Assembly: GCF_900104115.1 (NCBI RefSeq)
Contig: NZ_FNJM01000011.1
Span: 1 to 64,000, forward strand
DNA from: Clostridium gasigenes
GTDB lineage: Bacteria > Bacillota > Clostridia > Clostridiales > Clostridiaceae
DNA: 64,000 nucleotides
Direction: 5' to 3'
The position numbers and the translations under genes are program-made. The notes beneath the pieces are model-generated. The model saw only the letters and a program-made list of their open reading frames with translations, was not told the DNA's origin and made no database searches. Positions 42,276-50,208 of this stretch are shown one piece after another. The stretch's first letter is position 1. Each line of letters begins with the position of its first letter.

Positions 42276-42983
42276 ATGAAAAATAGAGAATTGGACAGCT
42301 TGGAAATATTTAATAATATATTAGAGAAATCTAAAAAAGAGTTAGAAGATTTTGGGGAAAATAAAAAGATTAAAAAGGGAATGCATTTATTTAGAGATAA
42401 GGATAACGTTAATACTATATATATAGTAGCAAGTGGAAAAGTAGCCTTGTACAAATTAAATGAGTCAGCTCAGAAAAAGATTATATTCATATTAGGTAAG
42501 GGAGATATAATAAATGCAGTTATATTAGATACTTTACCGGCATCTATTAACTGTGAAATATTTGAAGATGCAGAAATATTATGTTTTGAAAGAGGAAAAT
42601 TTATAGAGGTTATGAAGACTGATTTTGAGCTAACTACAGTAGTAATGAATTCTTTAGCACTAAAGGTTAGGCGAATGTATAGGCAAATGAAAAATACAAC
42701 TCCAATAAAAGTAGAAAAAAGAGTTGCAGCTAAACTTTGGAAATTATCTAAAGATTATGGAGTAGAAAATAAAGAGGGAACATTAATAGACTTAAATATA
42801 AGCGTAACTTATTTAGCGGATATGTTTGGAACACCTAGAGAAACAATATCAAGAGCTTTAAAAATATTGCAAAATGAAGGTTTGATAATTTGGAGATCTA
42901 AACAGATTGTAGTGATTAACAAAGATAAACTTTCAAAATTTTTTAAGGAAACTACTAGAAAAAAGAAGATAAATGAAAGATAA
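42276..42983 (+). CDS. Crp/Fnr-family regulator, probable activator of the hydrosulfide channel/asr operon
   Basis: The start was set at 42276 (AGGAG at 42266-42270); the ATG at 42261 precedes the ribosome site. Product 235 residues: cyclic-nucleotide-binding-like fold (NTIYIVASGKVALYKLNESA; FILGKGDIINAVI) with only two Cys and no FNR-type N-terminal Cys cluster, a dimer helix, and a winged helix SVTYLADMFGTPRETISRAL. The recognition helix PRETISR keeps the R-E-xxx-R of E. coli CRP (SRETVGR), which reads TGTGA. A TGTGA-N6-TCACG palindrome immediately downstream fits. Sensed ligand unknown. Confidence 0.92.
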   Translation: MKNRELDSLEIFNNILEKSKKELEDFGENKKIKKGMHLFRDKDNVNTIYIVASGKVALYKLNESAQKKIIFILGKGDIINAVILDTLPASINCEIFEDAEILCFERGKFIEVMKTDFELTTVVMNSLALKVRRMYRQMKNTTPIKVEKRVAAKLWKLSKDYGVENKEGTLIDLNISVTYLADMFGTPRETISRALKILQNEGLIIWRSKQIVVINKDKLSKFFKETTRKKKINER

Positions 42984-43008
42984 ATTTTAAAAATAGTATT
43001 TAAAAACC

Positions 43009-43058
43009 AAAAGACTGTGATAATTATCACGGTCTTTTAGTTATATCCTCGATATAAT
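43009..43058 (+). promoter_or_regulatory. Crp-type operator, terminator and hsc-asrABC promoter in one element
   Basis: AAAAGACTGTGATAA (43009-43023) and TTATCACGGTCTTTT (43024-43038) form a terminator hairpin for the crp/fnr gene. Within it TGTGATAATTATCACG (43016-43031) is a near-perfect CRP-type site centred at 43023.5. TATAAT is at 43053-43058 with no -35; the start would be about 43065, putting the site at -41.5, the class II activation position. The absence of a -35 fits activator dependence. Confidence 0.75.
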
Positions 43059-43108
43059 AAGTGTATAAAGGTTGTTAATGAAATAACAATAAACAGGAGG
43101 ATTTACTT

Positions 43109-43885
43109 ATGTTTAGTGAAGAATTTGAAAAGGTTGCAGGTGCAGCAAAAGCAAAAGTTGGATTGTTAAAAAATAATAGAATTGGATATTTTATTAGTTC
43201 TATGATGGCAGGAGCTTTTGTGGGTCTTGCTATTATGTTGATTTTCAGTATTGGTGGATTATTAAATTCAGCAGGTTCACCAGCTACTAAAATTGTTATG
43301 GGATTATCATTTGGGGGAGCTTTAAGCTTAGTAGTATTTGCAGGTTCGGAATTATTTACAGGAAATAATTTTATAATGACAGTGGGTTTGTTAAATAAAA
43401 CAGTATCATGGATGGATACATGTAAAGTTTGGGTAGTAAGCTTTATAGGGAATTTAGCAGGTTCAATACTTGTTGCATATATGTTTTTTTCTGCAGGGCT
43501 TGCAAAAGGAGCAATTGGAGAGTTTATAGCAAATACAACACAGGTAAAAATGAACGTACCAGCTTCAGAATTATTCTTTAGAGGAATACTATGTAATATG
43601 TTAGTTTGTTTAGCTGTATGGTGTACATTTAAATGTAAAGAAGATACGGCAAAATTAATAATGATATTCTGGTGTTTATTCATATTCATTACAGCGGGAT
43701 TTGAACATAGCGTAGCAAACATGACATTAATGGCTATTGGTTTATTTGCACCAAATGCAGCACAAGTTAGTGTTATTGGTTACATGTACAATATGTTATT
43801 TGTTACATTAGGTAATATGGTTGGTGGAATAGTGTTTATGGCGATTCCTTACTACTTAATTTCAAGAAAAAATAAAATAAAGTAA
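43109..43885 (+). CDS. FNT-family hydrosulfide channel (HSC/AsrD-type)
   Basis: 258 residues with the six-helix formate/nitrite transporter fold: MMAGAFVGLAIMLIFSIGGL, SFGGALSLVVFAGSELFTGN with the filter-like G-S-E-L-F-T-G-N motif, and a second half containing FFRGILCNMLVCLAVWCTFK and WCLFIFITAGFEHSVANMTL. The FNT proteins linked to asrABC in clostridia are hydrosulfide (HS-) channels that release the sulfide made by sulfite reduction. ACAGGAGG ribosome site. 12 bp upstream of asrA in the same operon. Confidence 0.92.
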   Translation: MFSEEFEKVAGAAKAKVGLLKNNRIGYFISSMMAGAFVGLAIMLIFSIGGLLNSAGSPATKIVMGLSFGGALSLVVFAGSELFTGNNFIMTVGLLNKTVSWMDTCKVWVVSFIGNLAGSILVAYMFFSAGLAKGAIGEFIANTTQVKMNVPASELFFRGILCNMLVCLAVWCTFKCKEDTAKLIMIFWCLFIFITAGFEHSVANMTLMAIGLFAPNAAQVSVIGYMYNMLFVTLGNMVGGIVFMAIPYYLISRKNKIK

Positions 43886-43897
43886 GAGGTGTTTTAA

Positions 43898-44905
43898 ATG
43901 GGATATAAACTTAACTTAGAAAACTTAAATATTGCATTAAAAGAACTTTCAAAGGAATATAGAATATTCGCTCCTAAGGTTTTAAGTGGAGAAGGGACTT
44001 TTTCAGATACAGATATAGTTAGATATGGAGAAATTGAGACAGTACAAGAAATAGAGTTTAATAAAAAATCTCAATTCTCATATAAAGAAGTATTACTTCC
44101 AATAAGACAAACTTTATTTTTCTTTACTGAAGATCAAATTAAAGAAGCAGAAGTTGAAGAAAAGGCTGCCTTAATATTTTTAAGAAGTTGCGATATGAAT
44201 GCATTAAAGAGAATTGATGATATGTATTTAAGAAATGGATTTGAAGATATATATTATAAAAAGTTAAGAGAAAAAGCTAAATTTGTTTTAATTGGATGTG
44301 AAGAAAGTTTTGATTCTTGTTTTTGTGTAAATATGGGAACAAATAAAACAGACGAGCATGATGCATATCTTAAAGTTTCTGGAAATTATGCTTTTGTAGA
44401 TATCAAAGACAGTTCATTATTAGAAGTATTTGCATCATTAACTAAAGAAGAAGTGGAAGTTACGCCTGACTTTGTAGAAGAAAATGAAGTTAAGGTTAAT
44501 ATTCCAGAAAACTTAGAGCTTAAGGTTATGAATTCTAAAATGTGGGCTGAGTATTCAGAACGATGTATAGCTTGTGGAAGATGTAACTTTGTGTGTCCAA
44601 CATGTACATGCTTTAATATGCAAGATATTTTCTATAAAGATAATAAAAAGGCTGGAGAAAGAAGAAGAGTTTGGTCTTCATGCCAAGTTGATGGATATAC
44701 AGTAATGGCTGGTGGTCATAGTTTTAGAAACGATAAAGGTCAAAGAATGAGATATAAAGTGCTTCACAAAGTTTATGATTACAAAAAGAGATGGGGATAT
44801 AACATGTGTGTTGGATGTGGTAGATGTGATGATATCTGTCCTGAATATATATCTTTCTCAAATTGTATAAATAAATTAGAAGATGCTATGGAAGAGGTGA
44901 AATAA
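43898..44905 (+). CDS. asrA: Anaerobic sulfite reductase subunit A (iron-sulfur electron transfer)
   Basis: 335 residues. AsrA relays electrons to the catalytic subunit. Two [4Fe-4S] motifs are visible: CIACGRCNFVCPTCTC (about 223-238) and CVGCGRCDDICPEY (about 303-316), matching the family. The N-terminal 200 residues (YEVLLPIRQTLFFFTEDQI-type region and FLRSCDMNALKRIDDMYLRN) are the known AsrA fold. The stop TAA is directly followed by the asrB ATG. First enzyme gene of the channel-asrABC operon, together with the HS- channel and Crp-type regulator. Confidence 0.97.
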   Translation: MGYKLNLENLNIALKELSKEYRIFAPKVLSGEGTFSDTDIVRYGEIETVQEIEFNKKSQFSYKEVLLPIRQTLFFFTEDQIKEAEVEEKAALIFLRSCDMNALKRIDDMYLRNGFEDIYYKKLREKAKFVLIGCEESFDSCFCVNMGTNKTDEHDAYLKVSGNYAFVDIKDSSLLEVFASLTKEEVEVTPDFVEENEVKVNIPENLELKVMNSKMWAEYSERCIACGRCNFVCPTCTCFNMQDIFYKDNKKAGERRRVWSSCQVDGYTVMAGGHSFRNDKGQRMRYKVLHKVYDYKKRWGYNMCVGCGRCDDICPEYISFSNCINKLEDAMEEVK

Positions 44906-45697
44906 ATGAAGAATGAATATATACCTTTTATATCAAAAATTTTAGAAGTTATAAAACATACGGAAATAGAATACACTTTCAGAATGGCATTTAAAGGTGA
45001 AGTTAAACCTGGACAGTTCTTTGAAGTTTCAATACCAAAGTATGGTGAAGCACCAATATCGGTAAGTGGAATAGGTGTGGATTACGTAGATTTAACAATA
45101 AGAAAAGTTGGGGTTGTAACTGACGAAATCTTTAATAACTATGTAGGTGATAAGCTATTTTTAAGAGGACCATACGGAAATGGTTTTGATATAGAAAATT
45201 ATAAAAATAAAGAAGTTATAGTAGTTGCTGGGGGAACAGGATTATCACCAGTAAAGGGGATAGTTGATTATTTCTCAGCAAACCAAAGTGATGCTACTAC
45301 ATGTACATTAATTGCAGGATTTAAGTCACCAGTAGACATACTTTTTAAAGAAGATATGAAATGCTGGGAAAAAAATATAAATTTAATAGTATCAGTAGAT
45401 GGAGCAGAAGAAGGATACACTGGCAAAGTAGGTCTTGTAACCAAATATGTTCCAGAACTTGAAATTAAGGATATAGACACAGTGCAAGTAGTTGTAGTTG
45501 GACCTCCAATGATGATGAAATTTACAGTTTTAGAATTCCTTAAACTTGGAATAAAAGAAGAAAACATTTGGATATCACAAGAAAGAAAAATGTGTTGTGG
45601 TTTAGGAAAATGTGGACATTGTAGAATAGATGATACTTATATATGTTTAGATGGACCAGTATTTAATTATTCAATAGGTAAGTCATTAATAGATTAG
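44906..45697 (+). CDS. asrB: Anaerobic sulfite reductase subunit B (FAD/NAD(P)H-binding)
   Basis: 263 residues of the ferredoxin-NADP reductase superfamily: FRMAFKGEVKPGQFFEVSIP (FAD domain), LRGPYGNGFDIENYKNKEV, VVAGGTGLSPVKGIVDYF (nucleotide-binding GGTG), VVVVGPPMMMKFTVLEFLKL, and a C-terminal Cys cluster in MCCGLGKCGHCRIDDTYICL that binds an iron-sulfur cluster. AsrB supplies NADH electrons to AsrA/AsrC. It starts exactly at the base after the asrA stop. Confidence 0.97.
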   Translation: MKNEYIPFISKILEVIKHTEIEYTFRMAFKGEVKPGQFFEVSIPKYGEAPISVSGIGVDYVDLTIRKVGVVTDEIFNNYVGDKLFLRGPYGNGFDIENYKNKEVIVVAGGTGLSPVKGIVDYFSANQSDATTCTLIAGFKSPVDILFKEDMKCWEKNINLIVSVDGAEEGYTGKVGLVTKYVPELEIKDIDTVQVVVVGPPMMMKFTVLEFLKLGIKEENIWISQERKMCCGLGKCGHCRIDDTYICLDGPVFNYSIGKSLID

Positions 45698-45709
45698 GAG
45701 GAATTTCAA

Positions 45710-46672
45710 ATGGATATAAATATCAAAAAGCTTAAAAAGAATGCTTTTAGAGTTTCAAAAAATAGAGGGATAACAGCTTCTAGAGTGAGAGTTCCTGGTG
45801 GTCTTATAAAGGCAGAATACCTAGGTCTTATTCAAGAAATAGCGACTAAATATGGTGATGGAACTGTTCATATAACTACAAGACAAGGCTTTGAAATTAT
45901 AGGAATAGATATGAAAGATATAGAAAAAGTAAATGAACTTCTTCAGCCGATAATAGCTGGACTTGAAGTAAATCAAGAAATACCTGGCAAGGGATACACG
46001 TCAGCTGGAACTAGAAATGTATCAGCTTGTATAGGAAATAATGTTTGTCAGTTTGCAAATTACAATACAACGAATTTTGCTAAGAAAATAGAAAAAGCTA
46101 TTTTCCCAAATGATTTACATTTTAAGGTTGCATTAACAGGTTGTCCAAATGATTGCATAAAAGCAAGAATGCATGATTTTGGTATTATAGGAATGACACA
46201 TCCACAATATGATGTAGATAAATGTGTATCTTGTGGAGCTTGTATAAAGATGTGTAAGAGAAAATCTACAGAAGCATTACATGCAGAGAATTATGCAGTT
46301 ATAAGAGATCATAGCAAATGTATTGGTTGTGGAGAATGTGTAATTAATTGTCCAACAGGTGCATGGACAAGAAGTAAGGAAAAATATTATAGATTAGCAA
46401 TAATGGGTAGAACAGGTAAGAAAAACCCAAGACTTGGTGAAGATTTTATAATATGGGCAGATGAAGAAAGTATTATAAAAATTATTTTAAACACTTATAA
46501 ATATGTAGAACAATATATTGATAGAGGAGCTCCAGGTGGAAAAGAACATATAGGATATATTGTTGACAGAACTGGATTTATGGAGTTTAAGAAATGGGCA
46601 TTAGAGGGTGTTAAGCTTTCAGATATTGCTATTTTAAAAGAAAATGTTTATTGGAGCGGAATTAAATATTAG
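45710..46672 (+). CDS. asrC: Anaerobic sulfite reductase subunit C (siroheme)
   Basis: 320 residues. The catalytic subunit reduces sulfite to sulfide at siroheme. Visible motifs: GDGTVHITTRQGFEIIGID (siroheme domain), SACIGNNVCQFANYNTTNFA and LTGCPNDCIKARMHDFGIIG (the C-x5-C ... C-x3-C siroheme/[4Fe-4S] set), then two ferredoxin motifs CVSCGACIKMCKRK and CIGCGECVINCPTGAW. Length and order match AsrC. AGGAGG ribosome site, 12 bp after asrB. It is the last gene of the operon; a 24-bp terminator follows at 46687. Confidence 0.97.
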   Translation: MDINIKKLKKNAFRVSKNRGITASRVRVPGGLIKAEYLGLIQEIATKYGDGTVHITTRQGFEIIGIDMKDIEKVNELLQPIIAGLEVNQEIPGKGYTSAGTRNVSACIGNNVCQFANYNTTNFAKKIEKAIFPNDLHFKVALTGCPNDCIKARMHDFGIIGMTHPQYDVDKCVSCGACIKMCKRKSTEALHAENYAVIRDHSKCIGCGECVINCPTGAWTRSKEKYYRLAIMGRTGKKNPRLGEDFIIWADEESIIKIILNTYKYVEQYIDRGAPGGKEHIGYIVDRTGFMEFKKWALEGVKLSDIAILKENVYWSGIKY

Positions 46673-46686
46673 AAATATGAAAAAGA

Positions 46687-46745
46687 GACCCAACATCATC
46701 TATAAGGCATCTTAAAAAATGTCTTATAAATGATGTTGGGTCCTT
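46687..46745 (+). terminator. Terminator of the asr operon
   Basis: GACCCAACATCAT-x-TATAAG-x-CAT pairs with ATG-x-CTTATA-x-ATGATGTTGGGTC over about 24 bp (46687-46742), followed by CTTT. Confidence 0.9.
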
Positions 46746-46901
46746 TAAAATATAGTATAATCATAATTTAATAAGGGTATTTTCTTAAGTTAGATAGTAT
46801 TATATTTTAGATAAAAGGCAAAATATAATATAAGGAATCTGAAAAAATAACAAGTAAGTATGATAGGTTGTTTTTGAAGATGCTTAAAGGAGAGTGATAT
46901 T

Positions 46902-47924
46902 ATGTTTGTGCCTCAAAGGATATTATTTGAAAAAGAAACTTTGAAATATGATGTAGGCAAAAATATATATAACAAGTTTAAGGATAATGAGAATGTTGAA
47001 ATTATTAATTTAACATCTAATAGAGTGAAACAACATATCCCCGGAGAAGAGATATATGAGTATTATAGAGAAGGTAAGAATACTCTAGTTGTAGGAATTA
47101 AAAAGGGTTTTAAATTTCAATCCTGTAAGCCGTCAGCGCATTATCAATTACCTTTAATTAGTGGGTGTGTTGGAAATTGCCAATATTGCTACCTAAACAC
47201 AAACTTAGGAGATAAACCTTACATTAAGGTAAATGCAAACGTAGAGGATATTCTAAGCCAAGCTCAAAAATATATAAATGAAAGAATACCTAAAATTACA
47301 ATATTTGAAGGTGCTGCCACATCAGATCCTGTACCGGTAGAACCATATACTGAATTGTTAAAAAAAACCATTGAATTCTTTGCTAATAGTGAATATGGTA
47401 AGTTTAGATTTGTTACAAAATATAATGATATTGATGGACTATTAAATATTAAACATAATGGTAAAACAGAAATTAGATTTACACTAAATACTGATAAAGT
47501 TATTAGTGATTGTGAAAAAAGAACTGCTTCCATTAATAATAGAATCGATGCAAGTGTAAAAGTTGCTGAAGCTGGGTATCCTCTTGGGTACATAATTGCA
47601 CCTATATTTATTTATGATGGATGGAAACAGGATTATATGAAGTTGCTCATTGATTTAAATAAAAGATTACCTAAAAACTTAGCTTATCCAATAACTTTTG
47701 AGGTAATATCTCATCGTTATACAACAAGAGCAAAAAATGTAATAACACAAGTGTTTCCAAATAATACATTGCCTATGAATGATAGTGAAAGAACATACAA
47801 GTATGGACAATTTGGTTATGGAAAATTTGTGTACACAAAAGAAAATATTTTGGAAATAAAAGAATTTTTTGAACATAGTATAAAAGAGGTTTTTCCAGAT
47901 AGTGAAATAAAGTATATTATATAA
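46902..47924 (+). CDS. splB: Spore photoproduct lyase
   Basis: 340 residues. A radical-SAM DNA-repair enzyme that reverses spore photoproduct (thymine dimer) during germination. The cluster motif is in YQLPLISGCVGNCQYCYLNT (C-x3-C-x2-C; about residues 90-98). The C-terminal segment has the catalytic Cys of SplB-type proteins in FTLNTDKVISDCEKRTASIN (Cys near residue 204) and the family ending YKYGQFGYGKFVYTKENILE. AAAGGAG ribosome site. A single-gene unit with its own terminator; it confirms the organism forms spores. Confidence 0.95.
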   Translation: MFVPQRILFEKETLKYDVGKNIYNKFKDNENVEIINLTSNRVKQHIPGEEIYEYYREGKNTLVVGIKKGFKFQSCKPSAHYQLPLISGCVGNCQYCYLNTNLGDKPYIKVNANVEDILSQAQKYINERIPKITIFEGAATSDPVPVEPYTELLKKTIEFFANSEYGKFRFVTKYNDIDGLLNIKHNGKTEIRFTLNTDKVISDCEKRTASINNRIDASVKVAEAGYPLGYIIAPIFIYDGWKQDYMKLLIDLNKRLPKNLAYPITFEVISHRYTTRAKNVITQVFPNNTLPMNDSERTYKYGQFGYGKFVYTKENILEIKEFFEHSIKEVFPDSEIKYII

Positions 47925-47925
47925 A

Positions 47926-47959
47926 AAAGGTGGAGTCTCTTTTTTAAGACTCTACCTTT
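47926..47959 (+). terminator. Terminator between splB and the chitin-locus gene
   Basis: AAAGGTGGAGTCT (47926-47938) pairs with AGACTCTACCTTT (47947-47959), with A/T-rich flanks that serve both strands. Confidence 0.9.
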
Positions 47960-47979
47960 AAGGGCACATTCACTATTCT

Positions 47980-49965
47980 TTATTTAGGTGAAGTAGCAGC
48001 CTGATTATTTGCTGAGTTTATTTGCTCAATCCAAGATGAACTTGAAGGTGCAGGTTGCTTGTTTTTAGGTAAATATTCTTCAGCAACTCTTAATAAAGTT
48101 AAGAAATCATATCTATAAGAAATAGTATCACTTCCCCAATGTTTTGATAAAATATCAAATGATCTTTTAACATCAGTCTTCATGGCAATCCATTCAGAAT
48201 CTGAAGGAGTTCCGTTGCCATAATAAAGCCTTAACTCATTCAAGTAGTTTTCCATCATAGGCCAAGTAATTTTCGCATCATAAACTGTATTTGTCTCATT
48301 GTCCATTTCAGTTATTACACTTTTAATAGTTTCAATGTGACTTGCGAACCCACCTAAATCAAATTCTTTATTTAAATCCGTGGTGTTCATAGCTTGATTT
48401 CTATGAGTTGTGAATAAGTTTCTTTGTAATAATCCGTAGACACCTCTGTTATAAGCATTATCTACAAGAACAAATTCTGCCCATGGATCTTTAGAGCCAG
48501 CTAAAAATTCATCAAATTTGTTATTTGGAATTGCATATAAAAGTTCTCTTGTCATAGTTAAACTCATATATGAAGACATAGCAGAATGTACATAAGATGG
48601 ATCATCTGGATCACCAGTTTTTAATGTAACATATTTTTCATGTTCAGCAGTATCAGCTAAGTAATCTGGATATTGTTTTTTTATTTCGTTAAAGTTACCC
48701 TTTTCTTGTTGGAAAGGGCCATCTGTATGTTTCTTTTGAATAGGCCAAGACCAGTTTTTACCATCGATAGTAGTTATATTTTCATTGTATCCTGACTCAA
48801 TAGGAGCTAATCCACAAGTGAAGTTTTCTTTTATAGATAAACCAATCATAAAATTAGGGTTTAATCCAAAGAACTCAGTTCCAGTTCCAATACCCATAGC
48901 TAAATACTCAGAAGGCATCCAAATCTTTAACCCTTTTACACCATTAACAGGTACTGGCATTTTATTAGGTAAACCAAGTTGAATTTGAGTTGCATGTGCA
49001 GGTTTTGAATACATTAACATGTTGCCTGTTTTACCTTCAACAGTAGTTTTATAGTAATCTGCCTTGTTTGCAATAAGATCATTTTCATTTAAGTTAGATT
49101 TAGTCTTTTCCCAGCTAGTAGGTAATCCTTGATATTTAGGATAGGTTAGATTTCCTCTAAATATATTAGGCTTAAAGTTAGTAGGATTAGTTATATTTTT
49201 CTTATTTCCTTTAACTTTAAATACTCTTGTAGTTGAATAAGGAAATAATCTTTCGTCTTGTTTTAAGTCAATAGTCACCTTTTTACCTTCTTGTTTGAAA
49301 GAAGAACAGTTTGAGACAGAAGTTATTTCATGGTCAGTATCAAAATTTAATCCCCAAGCAGAAAATTCTTTACCTTCCCAAATATAACCTTTATTTGGAT
49401 TTGCAATAAAAACTGCCCATTCAAATGTGGAATCAGTTTCTTGTAGAATTTTATATCCTACAGCAGGTTCACCAGAAGCTGAAGTAGGCAATTCGATATT
49501 AATAGGTTTTTCATTTTTAGTAACTTCGTGAGTTACAGAGGTTTTGCCTTTTGTAACGCCTACTGAATTTACAAGCTCTGCTGTATAAACGTAAGTGTCA
49601 TTAGGCTTATCAGTAAATGTATATTGTGCACTCTGAGCATTTGGCGAATTGTTAACTAGGGGGATTTCAGATAGTAGTGCGCCATTTTCATATAATTTCC
49701 ATACATCGCCATTGGTCCCATACCACAATTGCATGGAAATAATGTAGTTTGGTGCTCCATCCCAATTATTTTTAGTAATTTGGAACTGTGCAGGAGCTGT
49801 AGTATCCTTTGAGACAGTAATTTTTTCCTTGTCATTTAAATTTTCTGCTATAGATCCAGATGAAATAGTTGCTTCCGAAGTAGTATTTAGGGCTTGTACC
49901 GGTTGAGTATAACCTAATAGAATTACGGTTGATAAACTAATAGCGGTTAACTTAGAATTGTTCAT
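47980..49965 (-). CDS. Secreted 661-residue protein with ChiA-type N-domain, probable chitin-active enzyme
   Basis: A signal peptide (MNNSKLTAISLSTVILLGYT, cleavage after VQA) is followed by a chitinase-A-type N-terminal beta-sandwich: TAPAQFQITKNNWDGAPNYI, QLWYGTNGDVWKLYENG (about 58-90) and AELVNSVGVTKGKTSVTHEV. Next, residues about 155-260 look like a second beta-rich binding domain (FEWAVFIANPNKGYIWEGKE). The C-terminal 300 residues are helical, with FMIGLSIKENFTCGLAPIES (a Lys-Glu motif as in lysozyme-like folds), WSWPIQKKHTDGPFQQEKG and acidic loops; this may be a GH19/lysozyme-like catalytic module but I cannot assign it. No GH18 motif. Divergent from two chitinases, so chitin breakdown is likely. 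Confidence 0.6.
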   Translation of the reverse strand: MNNSKLTAISLSTVILLGYTQPVQALNTTSEATISSGSIAENLNDKEKITVSKDTTAPAQFQITKNNWDGAPNYIISMQLWYGTNGDVWKLYENGALLSEIPLVNNSPNAQSAQYTFTDKPNDTYVYTAELVNSVGVTKGKTSVTHEVTKNEKPINIELPTSASGEPAVGYKILQETDSTFEWAVFIANPNKGYIWEGKEFSAWGLNFDTDHEITSVSNCSSFKQEGKKVTIDLKQDERLFPYSTTRVFKVKGNKKNITNPTNFKPNIFRGNLTYPKYQGLPTSWEKTKSNLNENDLIANKADYYKTTVEGKTGNMLMYSKPAHATQIQLGLPNKMPVPVNGVKGLKIWMPSEYLAMGIGTGTEFFGLNPNFMIGLSIKENFTCGLAPIESGYNENITTIDGKNWSWPIQKKHTDGPFQQEKGNFNEIKKQYPDYLADTAEHEKYVTLKTGDPDDPSYVHSAMSSYMSLTMTRELLYAIPNNKFDEFLAGSKDPWAEFVLVDNAYNRGVYGLLQRNLFTTHRNQAMNTTDLNKEFDLGGFASHIETIKSVITEMDNETNTVYDAKITWPMMENYLNELRLYYGNGTPSDSEWIAMKTDVKRSFDILSKHWGSDTISYRYDFLTLLRVAEEYLPKNKQPAPSSSSWIEQINSANNQAATSPK

Positions 49966-50102
49966 TATTATACCTCCTTTTCTTTTATAATATAATTGTA
50001 ATCATTTACCTTAAATGAGTCAATAAGGAAAAATATTATTTATGATAAAGAGATGAAAAGTAAAATTTTAACAAAAAGAAAAATTGAGGTATTATAAAAT
50101 TA

Positions 50103-50147
50103 TTTACATTGTTTACATGTATTGACTTTTTATGGTGATGGTATAAG
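50103..50147 (+). promoter_or_regulatory. Probable chitinase promoter with TTTACAT direct repeats
   Basis: TTTACAT repeats at 50103-50109 and 50112-50118 precede TTGACT (50122-50127) and an extended -10 TGGTATAAG (50139-50147). The -35/-10 spacing is short (14), so the extended -10 probably drives transcription. The repeats may bind a regulator of the chitinase genes. Confidence 0.4.
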
Positions 50148-50208
50148 CTTTAAGTATACATATTTTTATTGTTAAAAAATATGTAAAAAATTTAAGGGAG
50201 GTAAGAAG

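Noticed and set aside
43075..43722. 215-codon minus-strand open frame opposite the FNT channel gene
   Set aside because: Shadow of the channel gene; composition and lack of a ribosome site rule it out.
49990..50020. CcpA site upstream of the chitin genes (TGTAATCATTTACC)
   Set aside because: The central CG of the cre core is missing; too weak to list as a feature.
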